Position numbers and translations under genes: made by a program. Below are positions 36,387 through 45,681 of a stretch of DNA of 55,980 bases, piece by piece. The DNA lies in NCBI RefSeq assembly GCF_000935215.1, contig NZ_JXXD01000068.1:1-55980 (forward strand), given 5' to 3'. Each line of letters opens with the position of its first letter. Position 1 is the stretch's first letter. Source of the stretch: Stutzerimonas stutzeri. GTDB lineage: Bacteria; Pseudomonadota; Gammaproteobacteria; Pseudomonadales; Pseudomonadaceae. Below the pieces are notes generated by a model. The model had not been told where the DNA came from, searched no databases, and saw nothing but the letters and a program-made list of their open reading frames with translations.

Positions 36387-36651
36387 GGGACACCTCCAGG
36401 AAGTTCAGGACGCCGTTGCGAATCGTGTCGACGTCGGATGCGTTGTAGCTGAGGGCCAGCTGGTCGATCAGCTCGGCGACGCTGGTCTTGCCGTCGCAGC
36501 GCTGCAGGATCTCGCCGCCGGTGGCGTTCAGCTTGACGATGCCTTCGGGGTACAGCAGCACGTGGGCATGCTGTGAGTCTTCCCAGCGAAAGAGGAAGGG
36601 CGGGCGGATCTCGTAACAGCTGGCGGGCAAAATTTTTGTTGTTGTCATCAT
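36355..36651 (-). CDS. pqqD: Second PqqD-like peptide chaperone (RRE domain)
   Basis: 98 residues, slightly longer than the canonical PqqD of this window (92). It is the RiPP recognition element that binds PqqA and presents it to PqqE. Core matches are [20 protein letters not shown] and the C-terminal GVLNFLEVSHGKGWIRV. I chose the second of three ATGs because GAGG stands six bases upstream; 36657 is possible. It differs strongly from the other copy in its N-terminal strand and helix 3, which are peptide-contact regions in the family, and this fits a different precursor peptide. Confidence 0.92.
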   Translation of the reverse strand: MMTTTKILPASCYEIRPPFLFRWEDSQHAHVLLYPEGIVKLNATGGEILQRCDGKTSVAELIDQLALSYNASDVDTIRNGVLNFLEVSHGKGWIRVKA

Positions 36652-36665
36652 GTCCATCCTCGCTC

Positions 36666-36699
36666 GACCGGCGTGAAGCCATGTGCGATCACGCCGGTC
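36666..36699 (-). other. Hairpin between the second pqqA and pqqD
   Basis: A perfect 11-bp stem (GACCGGCGTGA with TCACGCCGGTC) and 12-base loop lie directly after the pqqA-like gene, without a U tract. It likely caps or stabilises an abundant pqqA transcript, in the same position as the terminator-like hairpin after the other pqqA. Confidence 0.65.
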
Positions 36700-36705
36700 A
36701 GGGGC

Positions 36706-36780
36706 TCAGCGTACGTAGACGTACGCAGTGACTTCGAAGCCCAGACGCAGGTCGCAGAAGTCCGGATTGATCCACTGCAT
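36706..36780 (-). CDS. pqqA: Second, divergent PqqA precursor peptide (24 aa)
   Basis: 24 codons behind an excellent ribosome site (GAGGAGAT, seven bases before ATG). The peptide starts MQWINPDFCDLRLG and ends FEVTAYVYVR. It keeps the reactive pair spaced E-x3-Y (Glu16, Tyr20) inside FEVT-x-Y, which in PqqA supplies both PQQ precursor residues. It differs from the canonical peptide of this window ([13 protein letters not shown]...) at about half the positions, has a Cys at 9, an extra Tyr at 22 and one extra residue. It is immediately followed by its own pqqD and pqqE. Either a second PQQ source or the precursor of a related modified peptide. Confidence 0.88.
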   Translation of the reverse strand: MQWINPDFCDLRLGFEVTAYVYVR

Positions 36781-37191
36781 GGCGTATCTCCTCATTGGTT
36801 GGTGTCAGGAAAAGCAATGTCGCACCCCGAAGCTAAGGCGCTTTGCCACGGCGACTAATAAGACTTTGGGGTTGGTTGTGCCGGCTTTTGGTCGCGCTTT
36901 TCTTGCGTTGCGGGAGAATTTGCGCTGTCGGTCGGTGTCCTTGTTCGGCGTCATTTTTAAGGTGCTATTCAAGGCCTATTCTGCTCGGCTTTTTCCTCCC
37001 GCTTCGGCCTGCCCGAACCAATCGCAAACCGCCATCAACGCTGCCTCTGCGCCTTGCCATCTACTACCAAATGAGGAGCCCTCCGCTGCCATGGGTGCAT
37101 ACCGGAGCGAAGACCCCACTGCCTAAGATCGGTCCATGTCCTGTGCACCTTCCGGCACAGGCTCCGACAAGCAGAAGAAGAGAGGCCCATC
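36781..37191. other. Divergent promoter region between second pqqA and exaC
   Basis: About 410 bases with no gene. It must carry promoters of the minus-strand pqq operon and of the aldehyde dehydrogenase. The octamer ACTACCAA at 37063-37070 also occurs upstream of the other pqqA. No convincing sigma-54 or sigma-70 pair was fixed. Confidence 0.5.
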
Positions 37192-38712
37192 ATGATTTAC
37201 GCCCAGCCCGGTACCGCAGGCGCCGTCGTATCCTTCAAGCCGCGCTACGGCAACTACATTGGTGGTGAATTCGTCCCGCCGGTCAAAGGCGAGTACTTCG
37301 TCAACACCTCGCCGGTAAATGGTGAAGTCATTGCCGAGTTCCCGCGTTCGGGCGCCGAAGATATCGAGAAGGCGCTGGACGCCGCTCACGCTGCTGCCGA
37401 TGCCTGGGGCAAGACCTCGGTGCAGGACCGCGCGCTGATTCTGCTGAAGATCGCCGATCGCATCGAAGCCAACCTGGAAAAGCTCGCTGTCGCTGAAACC
37501 TGGGACAACGGCAAGGCCGTCCGTGAAACTCTGAACGCCGACGTGCCGCTGGCTGCCGACCACTTCCGCTACTTTGCTGGCTGCATCCGCGCCCAGGAAG
37601 GCAGCGCCGCCGAGATCAACGAGCACACCGCGGCCTATCACTTCCATGAGCCGCTGGGTGTTGTCGGCCAGATCATCCCGTGGAACTTCCCGCTGCTGAT
37701 GGCCGCCTGGAAACTGGCTCCGGCGCTGGCTGCCGGTAACTGCATCGTGCTCAAGCCGGCCGAGCAGACCCCGCTGTCGATCATGGTATTCATCGAAGTC
37801 GTCGGTGACCTCCTGCCGCCGGGCGTACTGAACATCGTCCAGGGCTTCGGTCGCGAAGCCGGTCAGGCGCTGGCCACCAGCACCCGCATCGCCAAAATCG
37901 CCTTCACCGGCTCGACCCCGGTCGGCTCGCACATCATGCGCTGCGCCGCCGAGAACATTATTCCGAGCACCGTGGAGCTGGGTGGCAAGAGCCCGAACAT
38001 CTTCTTCGAAGACATCATGAATGCAGAGCCTGCGTTCATCGAGAAAGCCGCTGAAGGTCTGGTACTGGCGTTCTTCAACCAGGGTGAGGTCTGCACCTGC
38101 CCATCGCGTGCACTGATTCAGGAATCGATCTTCGAGCCCTTCATGGAAGTGGTGATGCAGAAGATCAAGGCGATCAAGCGTGGCAACCCGCTGGATACCG
38201 ACACCATGGTTGGTGCCCAGGCGTCCGAGCAGCAGTTCGACAAGATCCTCTCCTACATGGAGATCGCCCAGCAGGAAGGCGCACAGATCCTCACTGGCGG
38301 TGCCGCCGAGAAGCTCGACGGTGGCCTGGCTTCCGGCTACTACGTGCAGCCGACCCTGATCAAGGGTCACAACAAGATGCGCGTGTTCCAGGAGGAGATC
38401 TTCGGGCCTGTGGTCGGTGTGGCGACTTTCAAGGACGAAGCCGAAGCTCTGGCGATCGCCAACGACACCGAGTTCGGCCTGGGTGCCGGCGTCTGGACCC
38501 GCGACATCAACCGCGCCTATCGCATGGGTCGCGGCATCAAGGCCGGCCGCGTCTGGACCAACTGCTATCACCTGTACCCGGCTCACGCAGCGTTCGGTGG
38601 CTACAAGAAGTCCGGCGTCGGCCGCGAAACCCACAAGATGATGCTCGACCACTATCAGCAAACCAAGAACCTGCTGATCAGCTACGACATCAATCCACTC
38701 GGATTCTTCTGA
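37192..38712 (+). CDS. exaC: NAD-dependent acetaldehyde dehydrogenase (ExaC type)
   Basis: 506 residues, ALDH superfamily. The NAD site and core are visible in [21 protein letters not shown], the catalytic Glu in ELGGKSPN, the catalytic Cys in [15 protein letters not shown], and EEIFGPVV. Sequence, length and position before pqq genes match ExaC of Pseudomonas, which oxidises acetaldehyde from PQQ-dependent ethanol dehydrogenase to acetate. RBS AGAGG lies just upstream. It is divergent from the second pqq operon and ends at a strong terminator. No exaA or exaB is in this window. Confidence 0.9.
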   Translation: MIYAQPGTAGAVVSFKPRYGNYIGGEFVPPVKGEYFVNTSPVNGEVIAEFPRSGAEDIEKALDAAHAAADAWGKTSVQDRALILLKIADRIEANLEKLAVAETWDNGKAVRETLNADVPLAADHFRYFAGCIRAQEGSAAEINEHTAAYHFHEPLGVVGQIIPWNFPLLMAAWKLAPALAAGNCIVLKPAEQTPLSIMVFIEVVGDLLPPGVLNIVQGFGREAGQALATSTRIAKIAFTGSTPVGSHIMRCAAENIIPSTVELGGKSPNIFFEDIMNAEPAFIEKAAEGLVLAFFNQGEVCTCPSRALIQESIFEPFMEVVMQKIKAIKRGNPLDTDTMVGAQASEQQFDKILSYMEIAQQEGAQILTGGAAEKLDGGLASGYYVQPTLIKGHNKMRVFQEEIFGPVVGVATFKDEAEALAIANDTEFGLGAGVWTRDINRAYRMGRGIKAGRVWTNCYHLYPAHAAFGGYKKSGVGRETHKMMLDHYQQTKNLLISYDINPLGFF

Positions 38713-38832
38713 TGAGGGCCCCGGCGTGTGAGCTCCAGCGCGCCGGTTTATTTTGCTACGCACGTCATGTGCAGGGACCTGCGCCGCTTCTGCTGTAATC
38801 CCCCCTCGAACCGTGCGCAAGGTTCCTATCGC

Positions 38833-38858
38833 AACGCGGCCCCGGCCGCGTTTTTTTT
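38833..38858 (+). terminator. Terminator after exaC
   Basis: Stem ACGCGGC/GCCGCGT followed by a run of eight T. A clear intrinsic terminator about 120 bases after the stop codon. Confidence 0.85.
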
Positions 38859-38953
38859 GCCCGATGGCGAACCAGCCATCGCGTACATCGAACTCCCCGC
38901 CGCTGATGCGCCTCCCATCAACATGCCCCGCTGCTGAAGATGAGGAGAACCCC

Positions 38954-40072
38954 ATGTCGCAACTGCTCGAACCCTGTTCGCTGAAACACCAGAAGCTGCG
39001 CAATCGCGCGGTCGTTGCGCCCATGACTCGCGTCAGCGCCGAAGCCGAGGGTGCCGCCAATGAGTTGATGCGCGACTACTACGCCTCGTTCGCCAAAGGT
39101 GGCTTCGGTATGGTCATCAGTGAAGGCGTCTATACCGATACGGCCTACAGCCAGGGTTACTTCAACCAGCCCGGGCTTGCGACCGAAGCTCACCGGGACA
39201 GCTGGCGGCTGGTAGTGGACGCCGTACACGATGCTGGCGCCGCTTTCGTTGCTCAGCTCATGCATGGCGGTGCGCAGACCCAGGGCAACATCCATCATGC
39301 CCGGCACGTTGCGCCATCAGCGGTGCAGCCCAATGGCTCGCAGCTGACCTTCTACGGCGGCGAAGGACCCTATGCAACGCCCGCACAGATCAGCGAAGAC
39401 GAGATTCAGGAAGCCATCGCCGGGTTTGCCCAGGCCGCACGCCATGCGCGTGAAGCCGGGTTCGACGGCGTCGAACTGCACGGTGCTAACGGTTACCTGC
39501 TGCACGAGTTCATCAGCGCCGAGTTCAATCAGCGCGACGATCACTGGGGTGGAGACTTCCTCGATCGCCTGCGCTTGCCGCTGGCAGTCATTGCGGCGGT
39601 ACGGGCCGCGGTTGGCGATGAATTCGTGGTTGGCATGCGTCTGTCGCAGAGCATGGTGTGCGACAGCCAGCTGAAATGGGAGGGTGGAGTGGAAGAAGCC
39701 CGGCAGCGTTTCCGTGCGCTGGCTGACGCCGGCCTGGATTATCTGCACGTTACCGAACCGGATGCCGCTGCGCCGGCTTTCGGCAGCGGGCCGAGCTTTG
39801 CTGCGATCGCCAAGGAAAGCGTTGCGATCCCGGTGATTGGCAACGGCGGCATCGTCACGGGCGAGCAGGCGGAAAAATTGCTGTCCAAGGGAGAAATGGA
39901 CCTGGTCGCTGTCGGCAAGGCCGCGCTGGCGAACAACGACTGGCCGCAGCGGATCGAACAGGGAGTGCCGCTGAACGAATTCGACGGCTCGATGTTCGTG
40001 CCGATGGCCACCATCACCAACGAGCTGGCCTGGCGCAACGCCAACGATCGGCCAGCGCTGCGTACGAGTTGA
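38954..40072 (+). CDS. Old Yellow Enzyme family NADH:flavin oxidoreductase
   Basis: 372 residues, FMN TIM-barrel ene-reductase family. Landmarks are LRNRAVVAPMTRVSAE (FMN contact), AQLMHGGAQ, ARHAREAGFDGVELHGANGYLLHEF (active-site His-x-x-Asn), DFLDRLRLPLAVI and GNGGIVTGEQAE. The start is set at MSQLLEPCSL behind GAGGAGAAC; the frame is open upstream to 38753. Substrate unknown; such enzymes reduce activated alkenes, nitro-esters or quinones. It lies alone between exaC and the canonical pqqA, with its own spacer on each side. Confidence 0.88.
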   Translation: MSQLLEPCSLKHQKLRNRAVVAPMTRVSAEAEGAANELMRDYYASFAKGGFGMVISEGVYTDTAYSQGYFNQPGLATEAHRDSWRLVVDAVHDAGAAFVAQLMHGGAQTQGNIHHARHVAPSAVQPNGSQLTFYGGEGPYATPAQISEDEIQEAIAGFAQAARHAREAGFDGVELHGANGYLLHEFISAEFNQRDDHWGGDFLDRLRLPLAVIAAVRAAVGDEFVVGMRLSQSMVCDSQLKWEGGVEEARQRFRALADAGLDYLHVTEPDAAAPAFGSGPSFAAIAKESVAIPVIGNGGIVTGEQAEKLLSKGEMDLVAVGKAALANNDWPQRIEQGVPLNEFDGSMFVPMATITNELAWRNANDRPALRTS

Positions 40073-40252
40073 CATGCCTGGAAACGAGGCGTCAGCTGGA
40101 TCGTGAAAACCTGGTAACAGACGGATGCCGCCCGTCGGGCACTACCAAGGCACGGCGCTGTCTCCTTCCAAAGTACCATTCTGCAAAAGGCAGAACAGGG
40201 GGCTTAATTGGGCTGTCGGAATCTTCCGGCACCATAAAAAGAGGACCGACCT

Positions 40253-40324
40253 ATGTGGACTAAACCCGCCTTCACCGACATGCGTATTGGTTTCGAAGTC
40301 ACCATGTACTTCGCAAATCGTTGA
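40253..40324 (+). CDS. pqqA: Canonical PQQ precursor peptide PqqA (23 aa)
   Basis: 23 codons, beginning [13 protein letters not shown] and ending [10 protein letters not shown], nearly the peptide of P. aeruginosa. Glu15 and Tyr19 (E-x3-Y) are the residues crosslinked by PqqE and converted to PQQ. A GAGGA ribosome site lies upstream. A terminator-like hairpin follows directly, before pqqB. Confidence 0.95.
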   Translation: MWTKPAFTDMRIGFEVTMYFANR

Positions 40325-40330
40325 TCGATC

Positions 40331-40360
40331 AGCCCCGGCTCCGGCCGGGGCTTCGCTTTT
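40331..40360 (+). terminator. Attenuator-type hairpin between pqqA and pqqB
   Basis: A 9-bp GC stem (AGCCCCGGC/GCCGGGGCT), loop TCCG, then TCGCTTTT. It sits seven bases after pqqA and 11 before pqqB, so partial termination here would give far more pqqA message than pqqBCDE message, as known for PQQ operons. Confidence 0.8.
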
Positions 40361-40371
40361 GGGGGCTGTCC

Positions 40372-41283
40372 ATGTTCATCCGTATTCTTGGTTCCGCTGC
40401 GGGCGGTGGTTTTCCGCAGTGGAACTGCAATTGCGCCAACTGCGCCGGCCTGCGCGCCGGCACGCTGAATGCGAAGGCGCGTACCCAGTCGTCGATCGCC
40501 ATCAGTGATAACGGTGTCGACTGGATTCTGTGTAATGCCTCGCCGGACATCCGCGCTCAGCTGGAGTCGTTCCCGACGCTGCAGCCGGCCCGTGCGCCAC
40601 GCGATACCGCTATCGGTGCCATCGTTCTGCTGGACAGCCAGATCGATCACACCACCGGCCTGCTGACCCTGCGTGAAGGTTGCCCGCATGAGGTCTGGTG
40701 CACCGAGATGGTCCATCAGGATCTGACCACCGGGTTCCCGCTGTTCAACATGCTCGAACACTGGAACGGCGGCTTGAAATGGAACCCCATCGCCCTGACC
40801 GGCAGCTTCACCATTCCCTGTTGCCCGAACCTGCACATCACGCCGATTCCGTTGCGCAGCTCCGCGCCGCCATATTCGCCGCACCGCAATGACCCGCATC
40901 CCGGTGACAACATCGGCCTGCTGATCAAGGACCGCAAAACCGGTGGCACGCTGTTCTATGCGCCGGGGCTGGGCAAGGTCAGCGACGAACTGCTGGAAAC
41001 CATGCGCCAGGCGGATTGCCTGCTGGTCGACGGCACTCTGTGGCGTGATGACGAAATGCTCGTGCGCGAGGTCGGCACCAAGCTCGGCAGCGAGATGGGA
41101 CACCTGCAGCAGAGCGGCCCGGGGGGCATGATCGAGGTGCTCGACGGCATGCCCGCGGTTCGCAAGATCCTCATCCACATCAACAACACCAATCCGATCC
41201 TCGATGAAGATTCCGTCGAACGCGAAATCCTCGGCGAGCATGGAATCGAAGTGTCCTTCGATGGCATGAACATCGAGCTATAG
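40372..41283 (+). CDS. pqqB: PQQ biosynthesis hydroxylase PqqB
   Basis: 303 residues, metallo-beta-lactamase fold. It starts [24 protein letters not shown] with the extra zinc-binding CxCxxC motif (CNCANC). It is an iron-dependent hydroxylase acting on the crosslinked Glu-Tyr dipeptide before PqqC. The frame is open upstream, but the ATG at 40372 fits the family. There is no pqqB copy in the second cluster. Confidence 0.95.
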   Translation: MFIRILGSAAGGGFPQWNCNCANCAGLRAGTLNAKARTQSSIAISDNGVDWILCNASPDIRAQLESFPTLQPARAPRDTAIGAIVLLDSQIDHTTGLLTLREGCPHEVWCTEMVHQDLTTGFPLFNMLEHWNGGLKWNPIALTGSFTIPCCPNLHITPIPLRSSAPPYSPHRNDPHPGDNIGLLIKDRKTGGTLFYAPGLGKVSDELLETMRQADCLLVDGTLWRDDEMLVREVGTKLGSEMGHLQQSGPGGMIEVLDGMPAVRKILIHINNTNPILDEDSVEREILGEHGIEVSFDGMNIEL

Positions 41284-41359
41284 CACCCGAATCGCGGCCT
41301 TCAGCCGCCTGGTGCTGCGATACGAACATCGGAACGATAAGAAAAGGAAAGACACTGCC

Positions 41360-42112
41360 ATGATCCTGCCAGCCATGAGCCCCGCGGAATTCGAACAGGC
41401 GCTGCGCGCCAAGGGCGAGTACTACCATATCCATCACCCGTTCCACCGGGCCATGTATGCCGGACAGGCGACACGCGAGCAGATTCAGGGCTGGGTCGCC
41501 AACCGTTTCTACTATCAGGTCTGCATTCCGGTGAAGGATGCGGCCATCATGGCCAACTGCCCGGATCGCGATACGCGCCGGGAGTGGATTCAGCGCATCA
41601 TCGATCACGACGGCGCGCCGGGCGAAGAGGGTGGAATCGAGGCCTGGCTGCGTCTGGCCGAAGCCGTCGGACTGGATCGCGAGCAGGTGCTGTCGCAGGA
41701 ACTGGTGCTGCCGGGTGTGCGTTTCGCTGTGGATGCCTACGTCAACTTTGCCCGCCGCGCCAGTTGGCAGGAGGCCGCCAGCAGCTCGCTGACCGAACTC
41801 TTCGCCCCAACCATCCACCAGTCGCGCCTGGACAGCTGGCCGCAGCACTACCCGTGGATCGATGCCTCCGGTTACGACTACTTCCGCAAGCGCCTGAAGG
41901 AAGCCCGCCGCGATGTCGAACACGGCCTGCGGATCACGCTGGAGCACTACCGCACCCGCGAGGCACAGGAGCGCATGCTGGAGATCCTGCAGTTCAAACT
42001 CGACGTGCTGTGGAGCATGCTCGATGCCATGAGCATGGCCTACGAACTGGAGCGCCCGCCGTACCACACCGTGACCCGCGAGCGTATCTGGCACAAGGGC
42101 ATCAGCCTGTAG
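41360..42112 (+). CDS. pqqC: Pyrroloquinoline-quinone synthase PqqC
   Basis: 250 residues, haem-oxygenase-like all-helical fold, cofactor-free oxidase that closes the ring and performs the final oxidation of AHQQ to PQQ. Landmarks are [27 protein letters not shown], the [10 protein letters not shown] active-site segment and [15 protein letters not shown]. The start at [11 protein letters not shown] follows AAAGGAAAG. It lies about 75 bases after pqqB in the same operon. Confidence 0.96.
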   Translation: MILPAMSPAEFEQALRAKGEYYHIHHPFHRAMYAGQATREQIQGWVANRFYYQVCIPVKDAAIMANCPDRDTRREWIQRIIDHDGAPGEEGGIEAWLRLAEAVGLDREQVLSQELVLPGVRFAVDAYVNFARRASWQEAASSSLTELFAPTIHQSRLDSWPQHYPWIDASGYDYFRKRLKEARRDVEHGLRITLEHYRTREAQERMLEILQFKLDVLWSMLDAMSMAYELERPPYHTVTRERIWHKGISL

Positions 42113-42233
42113 GCACGCGTTCCGTGGGCAGATCCTGCCCACCCATGAGGCATCCGGCCCCTGTAGAGTGGACCGCCTGACGACCATGACCACGTGGCCA
42201 GGCAGCAACCTGCCCACTGGCGAGACAATGATG

Positions 42234-42512
42234 ATGAGCGATATTCAACTGACCCAGATTCCAGCGTTGCGCCGTGGTTTCCGCTTCCAGTGGGAGCCCG
42301 CGCAGAACTGCCATGTGCTGCTCTACCCGGAAGGCATGATCAAGCTCAACGAGAGCGCTGCGGCGGTGCTGACCGAAGTGGACGGGACGCGTAGCGTCGG
42401 TGCGATCGTTGCCGATCTGCAGGCTCGCTATCCCGAGGCCGAAGGGATTCAAGAAGATATCGTTGCGTTCCTGGAGGTTGCCGTTGAACGGTTCTGGATC
42501 GAGCTTCGCTAA
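42234..42512 (+). CDS. pqqD: PqqA-binding chaperone PqqD
   Basis: 92 residues, the standard length. RRE domain with [22 protein letters not shown] and [17 protein letters not shown]. It binds PqqA and forms the complex with PqqE. Three ATGs in a row (42228, 42231, 42234) are possible starts; [10 protein letters not shown] at 42234 matches the family. Its end overlaps pqqE by 29 bases. Confidence 0.94.
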   Translation: MSDIQLTQIPALRRGFRFQWEPAQNCHVLLYPEGMIKLNESAAAVLTEVDGTRSVGAIVADLQARYPEAEGIQEDIVAFLEVAVERFWIELR

Positions 42513-43638
42513 ACCCGGCTACGAGCCCGGCCCGCCGCTCTGGCTGCTGGCGGAGCTGACCTATCGTTGCCCGTTGCAGTGCCCGTACTGCTCCAATCCG
42601 CTGGACTTCGCCCGTACTCATGAAGAACTGAGCACCGCCGAGTGGATCGAGGTGTTCCGCCAGGCACGCGAGATGGGCGCGGCCCAGCTGGGTTTTTCCG
42701 GCGGCGAACCATTGGTGCGCCAGGACCTGGCCGAGCTGATCGAGGCGGCACGGGGACTCGGCTATTACACGAACCTGATCACCTCCGGCATCGGCCTCAC
42801 CGAAGAGAAGATCGCCAGCTTCGCCGAGGCCGGCCTGGACCATATCCAGATCAGTTTCCAGGCTGCCGACGAGGAAGTGAACAACCTGCTCGCCGGCTCG
42901 AAGAAGGCCTTTGCTCACAAACTGGAAATGGCCAGAGCGGTGAAGAAGCACGGCTACCCGATGGTGCTGAACTTCGTCACCCACCGGCACAACATCGACA
43001 ACATCGACCAGATCATTCGGCTGTGCATCGAGCTCGAAGCCGATTTTGTCGAACTCGCCACCTGCCAGTTCTACGGCTGGGCGGAGCTGAACCGTGCAGG
43101 GTTGCTGCCGAGCAAGGAACAGCTGGTACGTGCCGAGCGCATCACCAACGAGTGGCGCGACAAGCTCGCCGCCGAAAACCATCCGTGCAAGCTGATCTTC
43201 GTGACGCCCGATTATTACGAAGAACGCCCGAAGGCCTGCATGAACGGCTGGGGCAACCTGTTTCTCGATATCACGCCGGACGGCACGGCGTTGCCTTGTC
43301 ACAGTGCGCGCCAACTGCCTGTTGAATTCCCCAACGTACGCGAGCACAGCATCGAGCACATCTGGCGACACTCCTTCGGCTTCAACAAGTTCCGCGGCTA
43401 CGACTGGATGCCCGAACCCTGCCGCAGTTGCGACGAGAAGGAACGCGACTTCGGCGGCTGCCGTTGCCAGGCCTTCATGCTCACCGGTGATGCCGCCAAT
43501 GCCGATCCCGTGTGCAGCAAATCGGCGCACCACGGCAAGATACTTGCGGCTCGCGATCAGGCAGACCACGGCGCGCTGGGGCTCGATCAGCTGCAGCATC
43601 GTAACGAGAAGGCTTCCAAGCTCATCCTCAAGGTATGA
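42484..43638 (+). CDS. pqqE: PqqA peptide cyclase PqqE
   Basis: 384 residues from a TTG start placed six bases after a strong GGAGG (42475-42478 region) inside the end of pqqD; no ATG with a ribosome site fits the family N-terminus. Radical SAM motif [18 protein letters not shown], and a SPASM domain with [33 protein letters not shown] and DPVCSKS. It creates the Glu-Tyr C-C bond in PqqA. Its TGA overlaps the ATG of the peptidase gene. Confidence 0.95.
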   Translation: MNGSGSSFAKPGYEPGPPLWLLAELTYRCPLQCPYCSNPLDFARTHEELSTAEWIEVFRQAREMGAAQLGFSGGEPLVRQDLAELIEAARGLGYYTNLITSGIGLTEEKIASFAEAGLDHIQISFQAADEEVNNLLAGSKKAFAHKLEMARAVKKHGYPMVLNFVTHRHNIDNIDQIIRLCIELEADFVELATCQFYGWAELNRAGLLPSKEQLVRAERITNEWRDKLAAENHPCKLIFVTPDYYEERPKACMNGWGNLFLDITPDGTALPCHSARQLPVEFPNVREHSIEHIWRHSFGFNKFRGYDWMPEPCRSCDEKERDFGGCRCQAFMLTGDAANADPVCSKSAHHGKILAARDQADHGALGLDQLQHRNEKASKLILKV

Positions 43639-45572
43639 AATCGCCCCGCAACGATTCGTCCATGCTTCATCCATCCGCAGAGGTGCTGCCCTATGGCTTC
43701 TGGCCCAGCGCCTGGAGCGCCGAGGCCGCCGCGGCCGCCAGCCAGGACTATGCCGAGCTGCGGGCCGGTCACGGGGGGCTGTTCTGGGTCGAGTACGACC
43801 CCGTTCAAGGGCGCTGCACGCTGTGGTTCTGGCAGGCCGGCAGCGCACGCTGCCTGACTCCGGACGGCTTCTCGGTACGCAGTCGCGTCTATGAATACGG
43901 GGGCGGTGCGTTCTGTCTGACCGCTCGGGGCATCGCCTTCGTCAACGAGGCAGATCAGCAGATCTACCTGCAGCTGACCAATGACGCCGAGACCGCGCCG
44001 CCAATCGCGCTGACCGCGGCGCCTGAGCGCCGTTATGGCGATCTGCAACATGACCCCGTCAGTGATGCGATTCTGGCGCTGGAGGAATCCCATGAGGCCG
44101 TTGGCGTCGTGCATCGTCTGGTGAGTATCTCCATGGTCGATGGTGCGCGTCGCGTTGTTGTGGAGGGCGCCGACTTCTATGCCGCTGCGGTGCTCAGTCC
44201 GGACGGTGCACGGCTGGCTTGGATCGAATGGGATCGTCCCGAACAGCCCTGGACCTCGTCGCGCCTGTGCGCAGCTGAACGCCTGCCTAACGAGCGTTGG
44301 GGCAACAGGCAATGCCTGGCAGGCACGGATGGAGGCGAGTCCTTGCAACAGCCACGCTTCGCCTCCGACGGCCGGCTGTTCTGCCTCAGCGACCGTTTGG
44401 GTTTCTGGCAGCCTTGCTATGAGGCAGACGGCCAGCTGCATCGGCATTCGCTGACGGCGCCCGGCGAGGCGGACGAGGCACAGGACTTCGATTGTGCCCC
44501 GGCACCCTGGCAACTGGGCACCACCAGCTACCTGCCACTGGCTGGTGGCGGCCTGTTGTTGACGCATATGGTCGATGGTTATGGCTGGCTGTTCGAGCAC
44601 GCTGCCGATGGCAGCCGGCGCCAACTGGCCGAGGACTTCACCCGGTGCCGCCAATTGGCCGCCAACCAGACCCACGTGTTCTGTATCGCTGGCGCTCCGG
44701 AACGAGCGCCAGCGGTACTTGCCATCGAAAGGGCCAGTGGAGCGGTGCAGATTCTCGCCGGCGGAGCGCAGCCGCTGGCCGGCGATCAACTGTCGCGCCC
44801 GCAGCCCATGCGCTTTCCGACCGGCTATGGCGAGGTCGCATATGCTTTCTTTTACCCACCCGCCAATGCGAACTGCCGCGGCGAGCCGGGGGCCTTGCCA
44901 CCGCTGGTGGTATTCGCCCATGGCGGGCCGACTTCGGCGAGCTATCCGGTATTCGATCCGCGCATTCAGTACTGGACCCAGCGCGGCTTCGCCGTGGTCG
45001 ACGTGAACTATCGCGGCAGCAGCGGGTTCGGGCGGGCCTATCGACAACGATTGCGCGAGCAGTGGGGCATTGTCGACGTGGAAGACACCTGCCAGGCCGC
45101 ACGGGCATTGGTGGAGCAGGGCGCGGTCGATCCGCAGCGCTTGTTCATCCGTGGCTCCAGTGCCGGTGGCTTCACGGCCTTGAGTGCGCTGGCTGCGACA
45201 GCACTGTTTCGCGGCGGCGCCAGTCTGTACGGCGTTAGCGATCCGCTGGCGCTGCGGCGGGTAACGCACAAGTTCGAAGGCGATTACCTCGACTGGCTGA
45301 TCGGCGATCCGCAGCAGGTGCCGGAGCGCTTTCGGGAGCGCGCACCTCTGCACAATGCCGACCGAATCGGTGCGCCGGTCATCTTCCTGCAGGGCGGGCA
45401 GGACGCGGTGGTGCTACCTGAGCAGACTGAATCGATGGTCGCGGCGTTGCGTGATCGTGGCATCGAGGTGGAGTACCGCCTGTACCCCGATGAGCGCCAC
45501 GGGTTTCGACAGGCAGCCAACCTTGCGGATGCACTGCAAGGGGAATTGCGCTTCTACCAACAGCTGCTCTGA
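43635..45572 (+). CDS. pqqH: S9-family prolyl oligopeptidase PqqH
   Basis: 645 residues. The N-terminal beta-propeller spans about 30-380, followed by an alpha/beta-hydrolase domain with nucleophile motif [11 protein letters not shown], Asp in [10 protein letters not shown] and His in DERHGFRQ. It has no signal peptide, so it is cytoplasmic. It matches in position the peptidase after pqqE in P. aeruginosa (pqqH). It may trim the processed PqqA; this role is inferred from family and position, and other proteases can do it. Coupled to pqqE by an ATGA overlap. Confidence 0.87.
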   Translation: MKSPRNDSSMLHPSAEVLPYGFWPSAWSAEAAAAASQDYAELRAGHGGLFWVEYDPVQGRCTLWFWQAGSARCLTPDGFSVRSRVYEYGGGAFCLTARGIAFVNEADQQIYLQLTNDAETAPPIALTAAPERRYGDLQHDPVSDAILALEESHEAVGVVHRLVSISMVDGARRVVVEGADFYAAAVLSPDGARLAWIEWDRPEQPWTSSRLCAAERLPNERWGNRQCLAGTDGGESLQQPRFASDGRLFCLSDRLGFWQPCYEADGQLHRHSLTAPGEADEAQDFDCAPAPWQLGTTSYLPLAGGGLLLTHMVDGYGWLFEHAADGSRRQLAEDFTRCRQLAANQTHVFCIAGAPERAPAVLAIERASGAVQILAGGAQPLAGDQLSRPQPMRFPTGYGEVAYAFFYPPANANCRGEPGALPPLVVFAHGGPTSASYPVFDPRIQYWTQRGFAVVDVNYRGSSGFGRAYRQRLREQWGIVDVEDTCQAARALVEQGAVDPQRLFIRGSSAGGFTALSALAATALFRGGASLYGVSDPLALRRVTHKFEGDYLDWLIGDPQQVPERFRERAPLHNADRIGAPVIFLQGGQDAVVLPEQTESMVAALRDRGIEVEYRLYPDERHGFRQAANLADALQGELRFYQQLL

Positions 45573-45611
45573 CGCGTTCCGCCGGACGGGTGGCGCGGCC
45601 AGCGATTTGAC

Positions 45612-45634
45612 GCATTGCTTTACCTGAGCAATGC
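45612..45634. other. Inverted repeat upstream of ercA
   Basis: GCATTGCT and AGCAATGC with a seven-base spacer, 48 bases before the ercA start. No U tract follows. Possible operator or mRNA 5' hairpin. Confidence 0.4.
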
Positions 45635-45681
45635 AGTAGGCTTGCGCCCGTTAGTTACAAAAAATAAAAAAGGCCGTAGTC

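Noticed and set aside
37123-39060. 645-codon open frame antisense to exaC
   Set aside because: It mirrors the codon structure of the aldehyde dehydrogenase and shows no domain; a long antisense frame is expected from strong GC third-position bias.
43587-45353. 588-codon open frame antisense to pqqH
   Set aside because: Same reason: the plus strand carries a complete S9 peptidase, and the antisense product has no recognisable feature.
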